Shown: positions 9,188-18,874, numbered from the stretch's first letter. The stretch: 64,000 bases of DNA from Paenibacillus alkaliterrae (GCF_021532375.1 NZ_JAKGAP010000041.1:1-64000), one strand, 5' to 3'. Notes: generated from the letters alone by a model not told the origin. Numbers and translations are program-made.

Positions 9188-9850
9188 TTATAACATCTTG
9201 AAAAGCCCGAAAGTTATTAATAGGCATGGCGGTAAAAATGCCAATTGTTGCATCCATTTTCTTTTTGATAAAACAAAACCTGATTTAATGCCAAAGAAAA
9301 CAAATAGTCCGCTCATTAATGCGACTAACATAGCAGTTACAAATGGTGAATAACCGAGCATAGCAGCTCCGAGTCCAGCGCCGAATGCATCTAAAGCAAG
9401 GGCAAAACCTAGTAATACGGCTTCTTTCGCTGAAATTGTACCTGAGCGGTCTAAATCTGCCTGTAGTGGTTTTTTTAGCACAGTTATGAACAGACCTAAT
9501 TTCTTTATTTCAAGCTTCCATTCTATTTCTTCTGGTTCATTTTTTGTTATTGGGTTCTCTTCAATGGATTCAATATTCTTTTTTGATCGGATAACATTAT
9601 ATAAACTAAATAACCCGATCGAAATTAAGATTAAGCTCCCAATTATTCCTGCAAAATCGGCAGATATGAAAGAACTTAACAAACTCCCAATGGTCATAGA
9701 TGTCAAAACCATAACTCCAGAACATAACATGATAATTAATAACGATATGAAAGGAACGCGAATCCGCCTCATACCATAAGTAACCCCGACACCAAAACTA
9801 TCCAAGCTCACAGCAATGGTTAAGAGGATTAGCCCCCCAAAAAAGAGCAT
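9188..9850 (-). CDS. ytaF: YtaF/MntP-like sporulation membrane protein
   Basis: Six-helix membrane protein of 220 aa built from two related halves, each with a D-F/A-G motif: AVSLDSFGVGVTYGMRR near the N-terminus and ALALDAFGAGLGAAMLG in the second half. This is the MntP-type arrangement. The central hydrophilic loop (about 90-140) contains ADLDRSGTISAKEA, an EF-hand-like loop seen in YtaF proteins. Transport of a cation is possible but not shown. It converges with dedA, 67 bases apart, and shares its AT-rich composition. Confidence 0.82.
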   Translation of the reverse strand: MLFFGGLILLTIAVSLDSFGVGVTYGMRRIRVPFISLLIIMLCSGVMVLTSMTIGSLLSSFISADFAGIIGSLILISIGLFSLYNVIRSKKNIESIEENPITKNEPEEIEWKLEIKKLGLFITVLKKPLQADLDRSGTISAKEAVLLGFALALDAFGAGLGAAMLGYSPFVTAMLVALMSGLFVFFGIKSGFVLSKRKWMQQLAFLPPCLLITFGLFKML

Positions 9851-9898
9851 AACTATCCCATCCTTTACTTTGGTTTCTAGGTTAGTGTATGAATTAAT

Positions 9899-9930
9899 CC
9901 TGAATTCGTGACACCAATTTTAATGGTTTG
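9899..9930 (+). repeat. Imperfect direct repeat, right copy
   Basis: Second copy of the repeat at 8448-8479, beginning CCTGAATTCGTGACACCAAT. It is followed immediately by a rightward terminator that would naturally belong downstream of tatC. Confidence 0.75.
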
Positions 9931-9942
9931 AGGAAGCAACGG

Positions 9943-9978
9943 ATACCGTACGCGAGAAATCGCTGTGCGGTATTTTTT
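9943..9978 (+). terminator. Rho-independent terminator
   Basis: Stem ATACCG-TAC-GCGA with a GAAA loop and the complementary arm (one bulged T), followed by TTTTTT. It probably was the tatA-tatC terminator before the cassette entered. It now insulates the sugar transporter operon. Confidence 0.75.
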
Positions 9979-9994
9979 GTTCTGAATATAAGAA

Positions 9995-10058
9995 AGTCAA
10001 AATAGCGGCATAGGTCATCAAAATACCGTTAAAGAAATGATCATGCATTTTTTATAAT
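9995..10058 (+). promoter_or_regulatory. Promoter and direct-repeat activator site of the sugar ABC operon
   Basis: Half-sites AGTCAAAATAG (9995-10005) and CATCAAAATAC (10016-10026) start exactly 21 bases apart on the same helix face. A TATAAT -10 box lies at 10053-10058, with a weak -35 (TTAAAG) at 10029-10034, right after the second half-site. The same arrangement occurs before the binding-protein gene. This suits the AraC-type regulator encoded at 15389. Confidence 0.6.
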
Positions 10059-10090
10059 AGGGGTATGACAACCAAACCGAGGTGAAGAAC

Positions 10091-11029
10091 ATGCAGGAGA
10101 TACAAACCGCGCCGGAGACTCCTAAAACGAAGCTGAAACGAAAAACCGGTTCCTTGCAAAAGAAAGAGACGATGGCCGGAATATTGTTCGTTGGGCCGAT
10201 GCTGATTGGCGTTACGGTGCTGACACTCATTCCTATATTGGCAACGTTTATGTTGTCGCTTGCAGATTGGAATTTTATTGCCGGCTTCAAAGATTTGAAG
10301 TGGGTAGGGCTCGACAATTTCGAGCGATTGTTTCAGGATGATGCTTTCTTGAAATCGCTCAGAAACAATGCCTATTTCTTGCTGACTGTGCCGATTTATT
10401 TGGCGGTCTCGATGTTTTTGGCGATTATGATCGACAAGCATGTGTACATGAAAAGCTATTTTAAAGTCGCTTACTTCATGCCTTATATTTCTAGCATCGT
10501 TGCGGTCGCGATTGTATGGCAGGTGCTGTTCCACCCATCTGCGGGACCGGTTAACCAACTGCTCTTATCACTTGGCATCGACAATCCGCCGAAGTGGATC
10601 GCCGATCCGAAGTATGCGCTGCCTTCTCTCATGATGATATCCGTGTGGGTCTCCATCGGATTTAATATGATCGTCTATATTGCCGGTCTTCAGTCCATCC
10701 CGCGCGATTTGTACGAGGCGGCTGATATTGACGGGGCAAATGCTTGGAATAAATTCAAAAGCATCACATTTCCGCAGCTTTCATCGACATCCTTTTTTCT
10801 ACTCGTGACCGGGATTATTTCGACGTTCAAGGTTTTCGATTTGATTGCTATCTTAACGAAGGGCGGACCGATCTCATCGACAAGCATGATCGTCTGGTAT
10901 TTGTACGATACCGCCTTCGTCAATTTGAAAATCGGCTACGCGTCCTCGATGGCCGTTGTACTTTTTGCATGCGTCATGCTCATTACGCTGCTGCAATGGG
11001 TCGGACAAAAGAAATGGGTCAATTATTAA
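10091..11029 (+). CDS. Carbohydrate ABC transporter permease (LacF/UgpA type)
   Basis: First inner-membrane permease (312 aa) of a CUT1-type sugar importer. About six membrane helices follow a basic N-terminal tail. The EAA loop that contacts the ATPase is visible as DLYEAADIDGANAWNKFKSIT near 205-225. The start is ATG at 10091, seven bases after GAGGTG; an in-frame GTG at 10082 is part of the ribosome site. The second permease follows after 15 bases. No ATPase gene is present in the locus, so a shared MsmX-type ATPase is presumably used. Confidence 0.92.
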   Translation: MQEIQTAPETPKTKLKRKTGSLQKKETMAGILFVGPMLIGVTVLTLIPILATFMLSLADWNFIAGFKDLKWVGLDNFERLFQDDAFLKSLRNNAYFLLTVPIYLAVSMFLAIMIDKHVYMKSYFKVAYFMPYISSIVAVAIVWQVLFHPSAGPVNQLLLSLGIDNPPKWIADPKYALPSLMMISVWVSIGFNMIVYIAGLQSIPRDLYEAADIDGANAWNKFKSITFPQLSSTSFFLLVTGIISTFKVFDLIAILTKGGPISSTSMIVWYLYDTAFVNLKIGYASSMAVVLFACVMLITLLQWVGQKKWVNY

Positions 11030-11044
11030 GGGGGAGCAACTCAA

Positions 11045-11884
11045 ATGACTGTGAAAAATATAGAGCGTATTAGACGGGGAGTCATAACGGTTCTCATGTT
11101 CGCGGTTAGCGTCATGTTCCTGCTCCCGTTCATCTGGATGCTGTCGGCGTCCTTCAAAATTGAATCGGACGTATTCACTTATCCCATCCAGTGGATTCCG
11201 ACGAAATGGCATATCATAGAGAATTATAAGGAAGTGTGGGTAGGCAAGTTCCCTTTCTATAAATATTATTGGAATACGGTTAAGGTGACCGTATTGACGA
11301 CAGCCACTTCGGCGTGCGTGTCGGCGCTTGCTGCTTATGGTTTCTCGAAAATTAATTTTGCCGCCAGCAAATATTTATTTTTAATCGTGCTGGCTACGTA
11401 CATGATTCCGCATCAGGCCATTCTCGTGCCGCAGTTTATTTTGTACCGTTCGATCGGTTTTTTTGACAGCCATCTGGGTCTTATTTTTCTAAGCAGCTTC
11501 AGCGTTCTCGGTACGTTCATGCTGCGCCAGTTTTTTATGGGCGTTCATAATGAATATATGGAATCTGCTAAAATAGACGGGGCGGGGCATTGGCGCATTT
11601 TTTGGAAAATCGCGTTTCCGCTCGTTCGTCCAGCCGTCGCTACCTATGCGATATTACGTTTTATTTGGACATGGAACGATTATCAGAATCCGCTTATCTT
11701 CCTGCGGACGGACAAACTATATACGATTCAGCTGGCGATGCAAAAATTTACGACCATAAACGGCGAATTCTACTCGCTTATTATGGCGGCCGCCGTATCG
11801 GCTATTTTACCTCTGCTGCTCGTGTTTATTGTTGGCCAGAAGAGCGTTATTGAAGGGATTGCTCTTGGAGGGGTAAAAGGGTAA
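11045..11884 (+). CDS. Carbohydrate ABC transporter permease (MalG/UgpE type)
   Basis: Second permease (279 aa) of the same importer. It has an N-terminal helix followed by LPFIWMLSASFK, and the EAA loop EYMESAKIDGAGHWRIFWKI near 165-185, with typical MalG-class helices around it. GGGGGAGC precedes the ATG. It pairs with the preceding permease and the binding protein downstream. The 170-base gap before the binding-protein gene contains a second promoter with regulatory repeats. Confidence 0.92.
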   Translation: MTVKNIERIRRGVITVLMFAVSVMFLLPFIWMLSASFKIESDVFTYPIQWIPTKWHIIENYKEVWVGKFPFYKYYWNTVKVTVLTTATSACVSALAAYGFSKINFAASKYLFLIVLATYMIPHQAILVPQFILYRSIGFFDSHLGLIFLSSFSVLGTFMLRQFFMGVHNEYMESAKIDGAGHWRIFWKIAFPLVRPAVATYAILRFIWTWNDYQNPLIFLRTDKLYTIQLAMQKFTTINGEFYSLIMAAAVSAILPLLLVFIVGQKSVIEGIALGGVKG

Positions 11885-11908
11885 CGTGTTTGGCATCCTC
11901 ATAAGAGA

Positions 11909-11973
11909 AGTCAAAATAGTATTAATTGTAGTCAATATAGTGGTATGGATACGAATGGCGCCGTTGCTACAAT
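11909..11973 (+). promoter_or_regulatory. Promoter and direct-repeat activator site of the binding-protein gene
   Basis: AGTCAAAATAG (11909-11919) and AGTCAATATAG (11930-11940) are again spaced by 21 bases. A TACAAT -10 box lies at 11968-11973, 27 bases after the second half-site, against 26 at the upstream promoter. The first half-site is identical at both promoters. Confidence 0.6.
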
Positions 11974-12054
11974 GATATCGAGAAAGCGGATACACCATAG
12001 ATAAGCCAACGCTTTCCATGCGGGTTGCTTCACAAACATTTGAGGAGGGTTACG

Positions 12055-13461
12055 ATGTACAAACAGATGAAATTATGGTTCATTCTTACATTGTCAGTCA
12101 TCATTGTTTTGACGGGTTGCTCAGGCAATTCGGGAAATAAGGAAGAAACGGCAAACAAAGGGGAAAGCGGAAATACGGAAACCGCTGCAAATGCGCCGGA
12201 AGAAGAGAAGCCGGTTACGATCAAGGTGCATACGTTCGGTAACGAAGCAAGCTATAACTGGGAGAAAACCATTGCAGCTTTTAAGGAGAAATATCCTAAC
12301 ATTATTCCAGAGGTGATCGTGCTAAGCGAGAAGGGCGACACGCAGGAGGCGCTTCAAAAGCTTGATTTGGCCGCATCCTCCAGTGAGCAGATGGACGTTC
12401 TCATGTTCAGCGATCCGGCAAGCTATGCGCAGCGCGTCGGTCTGGGCATGGTAGCCAAGCTGGATGAATTCATTGCCAAAGACGGTTATACTATAGCGGA
12501 AGACTACAAAGTCGATACAACTTTAAATGGAAGCATTTACGCTTTGCCCGGTAAATTTAATCCATGGTATGTATTATTAAACAAAACACATTTAACGGAA
12601 GCGGGCCTGGACGTGCCGACGGATTGGACATGGGATGATTTCACTTCCTATGCGAAAAAGCTGACAACGGGCGAAGGCGCCTCGAAGCATTACGGCACTT
12701 ACTTCCACGGACCTCAAAACGGCGGATGGATGGAGTTTATGAAGCTCGCGCTCGCCAACCAAGCTGAAAATAGTGAATTTCTTAAAGCGGACGGAACGTC
12801 TAATTTAGATAATCCGCTGTTCCGCAAAACGTTGGAGCTTCGTCTGCAAATGGAGAAGCAGGACAAATCGGCAACGCCTTACACGGACATGATGTCGCAG
12901 AAGCTGCACTACCGCAACCAATTTTTCAATCAAGCGGCAAGCATGATCATGATCGGAAGCTGGATGAATACGGAGCTTGGGGGCACCGAGCAATTCCCGC
13001 TTAATTTCGAAGTGGCGGTAGCTCCGATTCCGAAAAATAATGCCGGCGACGAGGGCGGCTACACGATGGTGACGACCGACTATGTCGGAGTTGCCGAAAG
13101 CTCCAAAAATAAAGAAGCGGCTTACACGTTCGTTCGCTGGTATACGACGGAAGGACAAATCGCGCAGGGTAAAAATATCCCGGCATGGAATGGCGTGGAC
13201 GATTCGCAATTGGCATCCATCATTGACATCATTCTCGGCGCAACAAAAAATCCGGAGAAGGTAGACAAGGCGTCGCTATTGAACGTTCTCTCCAACGCGA
13301 AGTCTTCGAAGATCATCCCTCCGGTTACTTATCAATCGGAAATGTATAAAGTAATTAACGAGGAATATGAAAAGCTGATTTTTGATCAACAGGATATCGA
13401 CAAAACGATCGCAGCCATGCAAGAGAAGGTTCAACAAATTATTGACGCTAACAAAAAATAA
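12055..13461 (+). CDS. Extracellular solute-binding lipoprotein (family 1)
   Basis: Sugar-capturing component of the importer (468 aa). A lipoprotein signal ends in LTGC with C22 as the lipidated residue, then an acidic/Ser/Asn linker. The mature part has the family 1 features WDDFTSYAKKL and the late segment VGVAESSKNKEAAYTFVRW. ATG at 12055 follows GAGGAGGG by seven bases. The ligand is probably an oligosaccharide carrying unsaturated uronate, given the lyase and GH88 downstream. A terminator follows, so more binding protein than downstream regulators may be made. Confidence 0.92.
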   Translation: MYKQMKLWFILTLSVIIVLTGCSGNSGNKEETANKGESGNTETAANAPEEEKPVTIKVHTFGNEASYNWEKTIAAFKEKYPNIIPEVIVLSEKGDTQEALQKLDLAASSSEQMDVLMFSDPASYAQRVGLGMVAKLDEFIAKDGYTIAEDYKVDTTLNGSIYALPGKFNPWYVLLNKTHLTEAGLDVPTDWTWDDFTSYAKKLTTGEGASKHYGTYFHGPQNGGWMEFMKLALANQAENSEFLKADGTSNLDNPLFRKTLELRLQMEKQDKSATPYTDMMSQKLHYRNQFFNQAASMIMIGSWMNTELGGTEQFPLNFEVAVAPIPKNNAGDEGGYTMVTTDYVGVAESSKNKEAAYTFVRWYTTEGQIAQGKNIPAWNGVDDSQLASIIDIILGATKNPEKVDKASLLNVLSNAKSSKIIPPVTYQSEMYKVINEEYEKLIFDQQDIDKTIAAMQEKVQQIIDANKK

Positions 13462-13501
13462 TAGAGTATAATTTATTGAGCTATTCGTTTTCTAACGAAT
13501 A

Positions 13502-13533
13502 AGGGGTGCAGCTTCCAAACTGCGCTCCTTTTT
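13502..13533 (+). terminator. Terminator after the binding-protein gene
   Basis: Ten-base arms AGGGGTGCAG/CTGCGCTCCT with two G-T pairs, followed by TTTT. It lies between the binding protein and the sensor kinase and probably causes partial termination. Confidence 0.7.
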
Positions 13534-13572
13534 GTGCAAATGCTAAATACGCATCCGGATGGAGGGGCATAT

Positions 13573-15396
13573 ATGTTTAATCGCTCGAAGCCTTTAATAT
13601 GGCCCCGATCGTTCCGTTTTAAGCTGATAGCGGCTTCGATCGTATGCATCTTACTGCCTGCCTTTATTACGCTAGCCGTATACAACATGCTTACGAAGGA
13701 TGCCGTAAAGGAAGAAGCGGTGTCGCAAGCCGAGCAAAAGCTGGAGCTCGTCGACGGCTATGTGACCAATTTGTTTCATTATATGCTCTATATTGCAAAC
13801 AACGTGCAAAACGATTCGGAAATGAACGTCATATTGAAGGCGGTTGCAGCGGGAAAAATGTACGAGGGCCCGAACGCTGAATATGAGCGATACACGGACC
13901 GAACGAAAATCACCAATAAAATTGATAACATGACGGTGCTTGGCGATAAAGCTTATGTGACGATTTTGTTAAAAGACGGCACGTATTTCGCCAATTATCC
14001 GCTTGACGAATATAACCCTAACCGATTTCGCGAGGAGCCTTGGTTTGAGCAACTAAATCTGCTGAAGGGTCTGGAGTCTTCGTGGATCGGTGCGACGCCT
14101 ACTGTTTTCTTTCAGGACAAGCTCCGAAGCCCATATCAAATATCGATGGCGCGAACCTTGCGCGGAGGCGGAGTGACTCCTTACGGTTACGTCATCGTGA
14201 CGATATTGGAGAATCAGGTAAGCAGCATCTTTAAGAAGCTTGCTTCGGACCAAGAAACGATGCTGCTTGATGGGAATGGCCTTATTTTGTCCCATCCGAA
14301 TCATGAGCGGATCGGCGAGGAATTTCCTTATGCAAGTCTGGCGGAGCAGCAGGCTGATCCGAATATTATGCGCTTCGGGGACGAGAATTATATTATTTCC
14401 GCACATAAGCTGTCGCTCACGGGCTGGGAGCTTGTTTCTTTAACGCCGTATAAGAAAGCGGTATTCAAGCTGAATGCCATTTTTAATCGCGTATTTACGT
14501 TCCAGCTTATCTCGTTTTTTATATTCCTGCTGTTGTTCGTTTATTTAATCGGGACATTTACGAGACCGCTGGTAAGGCTGGGCAGAGTGGCGGAGACGGT
14601 GCAGCGCGGCAATCTAGAGGTGCGCTCGAACATAAGGGGCAGCGACGAGATCGGATATTTGGGTGAGTCCTTCGATCATATGCTGGACCGGGTGAAGACG
14701 ATGATTGCTGAAATAACGATAACACAGGCCCGCAAACGAAAGGCGGAGCTTGCCATGCTGCAGGCGCAAATAAATCCGCATTTTTTGTTTAACGTACTAA
14801 ACTCGATTCGCATGAAGGTGATGAGAAAAGGCGATATGGACAGTGCAGAGATGATCAGCTCATTGTCCAAGCTGCTGCGAATGACCATTAGCCAAGATAA
14901 GGGAACGATTCCGCTTCATGAAGAGGTGGATACGATAGCCGATTACGTCAAGCTGATGAATATGAGGCAGAAAGAAAAGGTTCAGCTGCAGCTCGATTTG
15001 TCACGTGATACTTTAATGACCGCAGTTCCCCGTTTCTTCTTGCAGCCCATAATCGAAAATGCGCTTATTCACGGATTAAGCCAAAGAGCGGGCATGATTC
15101 ATATTTGTTCCGAAGCAACCGGGAACGATATTAGAGTTATCGTCCGGGATGACGGTCAAGGGATGGATGCCTCGGCACTGGACAAACTCAGACGGAAGCT
15201 GATGCATTCAGCAGATAAGGAAGACAAAAGCATAGATACCGGGGGCAAGTTTTCAAGCATTGGGCTTTCTAATGTCTTCGAACGAATGGCGATAACGTAT
15301 GGGGATCGATTCTCGATGGAGATAAGCAGCGATGCTGCCGGCGGTACTGAAATTACGATGTGCATTCCGAATCAGGAGGCGAGAGACGATGTATAA
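13573..15396 (+). CDS. YesM/LytS-type sensor histidine kinase
   Basis: Membrane sensor kinase of 607 aa. Helix 1 spans about 17-40, an extracellular Cache-like sensor about 41-305, and helix 2 about 306-328. A HAMP segment follows (329-380), then the His_kinase domain with H403 in QAQINPHFLFNVLNS and an ATPase domain with IENALIHGL and DDGQGMD. ATG at 13573 follows GGAGGGG by about five bases. Its stop overlaps the regulator's start by eight bases. It most likely detects the imported saccharide, directly or through the binding protein. Confidence 0.93.
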   Translation: MFNRSKPLIWPRSFRFKLIAASIVCILLPAFITLAVYNMLTKDAVKEEAVSQAEQKLELVDGYVTNLFHYMLYIANNVQNDSEMNVILKAVAAGKMYEGPNAEYERYTDRTKITNKIDNMTVLGDKAYVTILLKDGTYFANYPLDEYNPNRFREEPWFEQLNLLKGLESSWIGATPTVFFQDKLRSPYQISMARTLRGGGVTPYGYVIVTILENQVSSIFKKLASDQETMLLDGNGLILSHPNHERIGEEFPYASLAEQQADPNIMRFGDENYIISAHKLSLTGWELVSLTPYKKAVFKLNAIFNRVFTFQLISFFIFLLLFVYLIGTFTRPLVRLGRVAETVQRGNLEVRSNIRGSDEIGYLGESFDHMLDRVKTMIAEITITQARKRKAELAMLQAQINPHFLFNVLNSIRMKVMRKGDMDSAEMISSLSKLLRMTISQDKGTIPLHEEVDTIADYVKLMNMRQKEKVQLQLDLSRDTLMTAVPRFFLQPIIENALIHGLSQRAGMIHICSEATGNDIRVIVRDDGQGMDASALDKLRRKLMHSADKEDKSIDTGGKFSSIGLSNVFERMAITYGDRFSMEISSDAAGGTEITMCIPNQEARDDV

Positions 15397-17008
15397 AGTG
15401 ATGCTTGTCGATGACGATTATCCGGTGCTTGAGCTGATCCATTATGCGATTGATTGGGAGGCGCTCGGTCTCCGGGTGATCGGCCTCCATGAGAACGGAG
15501 CCAGCGCTTTGGAGGCCGCTATGAAGGAAATGCCCGACATCCTGATAACCGATATTGGCATGCCGAAGATGGACGGTTTGGAATTAATTAAACGAATGAA
15601 GGAGCTGAAGCCGGATATTCGGGCTGCCATTCTTTCTTGCCACAGCGAGTTCCAATATGCGCAGCAGGCGGTTAAGCTCCAGGTTCAGGATTATTTGCTG
15701 AAGGATACGCTTGAACCTACTGCTATACACAAACTGCTGGTACAATTTATAGGCGGCTTGAAAGAGGAAAATGAGCTCCAAACGAAGCAGCTGCAAATGG
15801 AGCACTTGGTTGATCGCAATAAAGCGTTAATGAAGGAAAAATTTATTCGTTCGATCATACATCAGCCATTACTCGATTCGGATAAATGGAGGAAGGAGCT
15901 GCTATCCTTCGGGCTTCCGTTCCAATCGGGTGAGATTATTATACCGGTCATCGGCATCGTGGATGATTACCGCTTGGCGAAGCATCGGTACCTGTCTGAT
16001 GACGTGCTTCGATTTGCCGTTGATAATGTGGTGGAGGAAGCGATTCGAGCCGACGGGATGTTGTCCGTGCATTTTAACTATAATCCGCAAGAATCGGTAT
16101 TGCTGCAAACGTTTCCCGCAGGCCTGAAGGTGAACGGCTATGATGAGGTAAGGGGCATGATGAGCAGCATTCAACGCGCGGTCAAGCAATCGCTTAAGCT
16201 GTCGATGTCATTCATGATCGGCGACAGCTGTACGACGCCGGAACAAATAAAAGCTTCGATTACCGCTATACGCGCGAATTCAATAGGACGGTTTTATCGT
16301 TCTTTCGGATCGATAACCAGATCCATTCCATGCTCCGCTGGAGAGGGCGACATGTTCGACGGCTTCAATCAAGCCAGCGAACAGCTGCGGGAGCTGCTGC
16401 TTGGAAGAGACGGCGGCGGGGTTAGAGCGACTGTCATGAATTGGCTGGCAAAGGCTGAGCAGGAAAGGTACCCACCTGAAATGGTGAAGGATTGGATACT
16501 GAAGCTGCTCCTCGATGCCAAGCTGAAGCTGCAGTCGATCCTGCATTATCGTTCAGCACAATGGATTGACATTAACCATAGCGAGCTGCTGGAGATTGAC
16601 AGCCATGCGGAACTTACGGAATGGTTAATTGGACATTGCGTGTCGGCGATTGCGGCAGCGGATCAAACCGGCGGGCAGAGCCGCAGAACGGAAGTGGCGG
16701 AAGCTTGCCAGTTCGTGTCTCTTCATCTTGACCGCAAGATTAGCTTGGAGGAGGTTGCCGAGCAGCTGTTCATGAATCCAAGCTATTTTAGCCGATTGTT
16801 CAAGAAAGAGACGGGAGAAACATTCATTGAGTATGTAACGCGGATGAAGATGCACCGGGCTAAAGAGCTGCTTGACCAGACGGATGCTCCGGTCGGGAAA
16901 ATATGCGGTACATTAGGCTATGACAACCAAAGCTACTTTATTAAGCTGTTCAAATCGTTTTCGGGCGTAACGCCCGTCGAATACAGAAGCCAGCAGAAGC
17001 GGGTATAG
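15389..17008 (+). CDS. YesN-type response regulator with AraC DNA-binding domain
   Basis: Transcription activator of 540 aa. The receiver domain (1-120) has D8/D9/D10 and phosphoacceptor D55 in ILITDIGMPKMDGLEL. A long middle region has no recognised motif. The C-terminal AraC/XylS double helix-turn-helix lies at about 430-535, with ISLEEVAEQLFMNPSYFSRL and GYDNQSYFIKLFKSFSGVTP. Translation is coupled to the kinase. It is the obvious candidate to bind the 21-bp-spaced repeats at 9995 and 11909. Confidence 0.93.
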   Translation: MYKVMLVDDDYPVLELIHYAIDWEALGLRVIGLHENGASALEAAMKEMPDILITDIGMPKMDGLELIKRMKELKPDIRAAILSCHSEFQYAQQAVKLQVQDYLLKDTLEPTAIHKLLVQFIGGLKEENELQTKQLQMEHLVDRNKALMKEKFIRSIIHQPLLDSDKWRKELLSFGLPFQSGEIIIPVIGIVDDYRLAKHRYLSDDVLRFAVDNVVEEAIRADGMLSVHFNYNPQESVLLQTFPAGLKVNGYDEVRGMMSSIQRAVKQSLKLSMSFMIGDSCTTPEQIKASITAIRANSIGRFYRSFGSITRSIPCSAGEGDMFDGFNQASEQLRELLLGRDGGGVRATVMNWLAKAEQERYPPEMVKDWILKLLLDAKLKLQSILHYRSAQWIDINHSELLEIDSHAELTEWLIGHCVSAIAAADQTGGQSRRTEVAEACQFVSLHLDRKISLEEVAEQLFMNPSYFSRLFKKETGETFIEYVTRMKMHRAKELLDQTDAPVGKICGTLGYDNQSYFIKLFKSFSGVTPVEYRSQQKRV

Positions 17009-17028
17009 AATAGGAGCGGGAAATAAGA

Positions 17029-18861
17029 ATGAAGCGCGAGCTGATAAAAGAAGTGCTGGAGCAAAGCAGAAAGCGGGGGCTTGCGCTGCTCGCTCCGGAT
17101 AGCACGACCGGGGAATTAACGGCGCGTCTGCTTGGGTCCGAAGCGAATCAGACGCTGCTTGACGAAATAAGGGCGGAAGCGGATCGTATGCTGCAGACGC
17201 CTGATCCCGAGCTTACGTATTCGCTCTTTCGCGTATACGGCGATACGGGAGAGCGCTTAACGTATGAGCGCGTTTATTTTGAACGGCGCAAACGGTTAAA
17301 CGCTTTTGTCATCATGACGCTGCTTGAGCCAGACAATGGGGACTATCAAGCTGCGGCTTTTAATACCGCTTGGTCGATTTGTAATGAGTTTACTTGGTGT
17401 TTACCGGCACATTTTAATGCGGGAGCTGAGAAATTAGAAATTGATTTGTTTGCTGCAGAGACAGGCTTTGCCCTCAGTGAGATCCAACTTTTATTAGGTG
17501 ATAGAATGCCTGATTTACTTCGTAAGCGGATAGAGGCCGAAGTGGAGCAGCGGCTGCTGCGTCCGTTTTTGGAGGAAGGCCCTTACGGGTGGGAGAAGGC
17601 TGATCACAATTGGTCGGCGGTATGCGCAGGGTCCATTGGTGCTGCAGCCATTCATTTAATCGATGACCCAGCGCGGTTGTCCGAGGTGCTGGAGCGGGTG
17701 CTTGAAGCGCTCGATTGTTATTTAACCGGCTTCGGCAATGACGGCGCTTGCGCGGAAGGCTATCTTTACTGGCAGTATGGATTCGGCTACTACGTTTATT
17801 TTGCACAGCTGCTAAAAGCCGCGACGGATGGCGGAATCAATTTATTTGCTTCGAGTAAGGTGAAGGAAATTGCGCTCTTTCAGCAGAAATGCTTTACAGG
17901 CGGCAATACGGTCGTTAATTTCTCCGATTCGCCGTCCGAGAGCGGTATCTTTATGGGGCTTAGCTGCTACCTGCATGGCGAGTATGAAGAGGTGGCGGTG
18001 CCCGATGCGAGTCTTAGGGCCGACTATTCGGCGGATCATTGCGGTCGATGGGCGCCTGCGATTCGTAATTTGATCTGGCTTAAGGATGAATGGATCGAAG
18101 CAGTCAATGACAAGCCGATTTGGCCTTCCGAATCGTATTATTTGCCGGACGTGCAGTGGCTTCTGTCCCGTCACATTACGGAAGGTGGAGGCAGCTACAG
18201 CTTCGCGGCAAAAGGCGGTCATAATGAGGAGCCTCACAATCATAATGATGCAGGCCACTTTATCCTGCATGCGGACGGACAAGCTTATTTAGCTGATTTG
18301 GGCAGCGGGATGTATACGGCGCAATATTTTGGCCCGGAACGGTATATGCTCTGGTGTAACGGTTCTCAGGGACATTCGGTCCCGATCATTGATGGCGGCT
18401 TTCAGCAAAACGGATCGTCATTCTATGCTAAGGTCAAGGAGGCTTTCTCCGGCGAACAGTTTGATCAATTGGTGCTGGAATTAAGCGCAGCCTATGCGAA
18501 TCCAAAGCTTAGTCAGCTGGAGCGCAGCTTTCATTGGAGAAAAGAAGGGCTTCCCGCCTTAACTCTGACCGATACCTTTATGTTTGCGGCGCAAAGCGGC
18601 GATATTGCAGAGCGGCTCGTTACGGAGCGATTTATTACGTTTCTGGCTCCCGAGCTTGTAACGGAAGGACGAATCCTTCTTAAAGGGAAGCGTCAGCTGT
18701 CAATTTCCTATGATCATGAGGTATGGGAGCCTGCCGTGACTTCCCGAAGCGATATCGATCATTTCGGACGTGAAAGATTATGGTATTCGCTGGATTTCCA
18801 TACGGCTGCTGCAGCTGGGCTGCCTTTGGTTGCTTCGTTTATTTTTCAATTTGACTCATAG
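17029..18861 (+). CDS. Heparinase II/III-like polysaccharide lyase
   Basis: Predicted uronate-polysaccharide or oligosaccharide lyase (610 aa). The N-terminal two thirds is an alpha/alpha-toroid-like region with DHNWSAVCAGSIGAAA and GNDGACAEGYLYWQYGFGY. The C-terminal beta region carries the heparinase II/III signature PHNHNDAGHFILHADG near 399-414 and YLADLGSGMYTAQYF. No signal peptide is visible, so it probably works in the cytoplasm on imported oligosaccharides. GGAGCGGG precedes the ATG. The neighbouring GH88 would act on its unsaturated products. Exact substrate unknown. Confidence 0.85.
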   Translation: MKRELIKEVLEQSRKRGLALLAPDSTTGELTARLLGSEANQTLLDEIRAEADRMLQTPDPELTYSLFRVYGDTGERLTYERVYFERRKRLNAFVIMTLLEPDNGDYQAAAFNTAWSICNEFTWCLPAHFNAGAEKLEIDLFAAETGFALSEIQLLLGDRMPDLLRKRIEAEVEQRLLRPFLEEGPYGWEKADHNWSAVCAGSIGAAAIHLIDDPARLSEVLERVLEALDCYLTGFGNDGACAEGYLYWQYGFGYYVYFAQLLKAATDGGINLFASSKVKEIALFQQKCFTGGNTVVNFSDSPSESGIFMGLSCYLHGEYEEVAVPDASLRADYSADHCGRWAPAIRNLIWLKDEWIEAVNDKPIWPSESYYLPDVQWLLSRHITEGGGSYSFAAKGGHNEEPHNHNDAGHFILHADGQAYLADLGSGMYTAQYFGPERYMLWCNGSQGHSVPIIDGGFQQNGSSFYAKVKEAFSGEQFDQLVLELSAAYANPKLSQLERSFHWRKEGLPALTLTDTFMFAAQSGDIAERLVTERFITFLAPELVTEGRILLKGKRQLSISYDHEVWEPAVTSRSDIDHFGRERLWYSLDFHTAAAAGLPLVASFIFQFDS

Positions 18862-18874
18862 AGAGGGAATGAAC

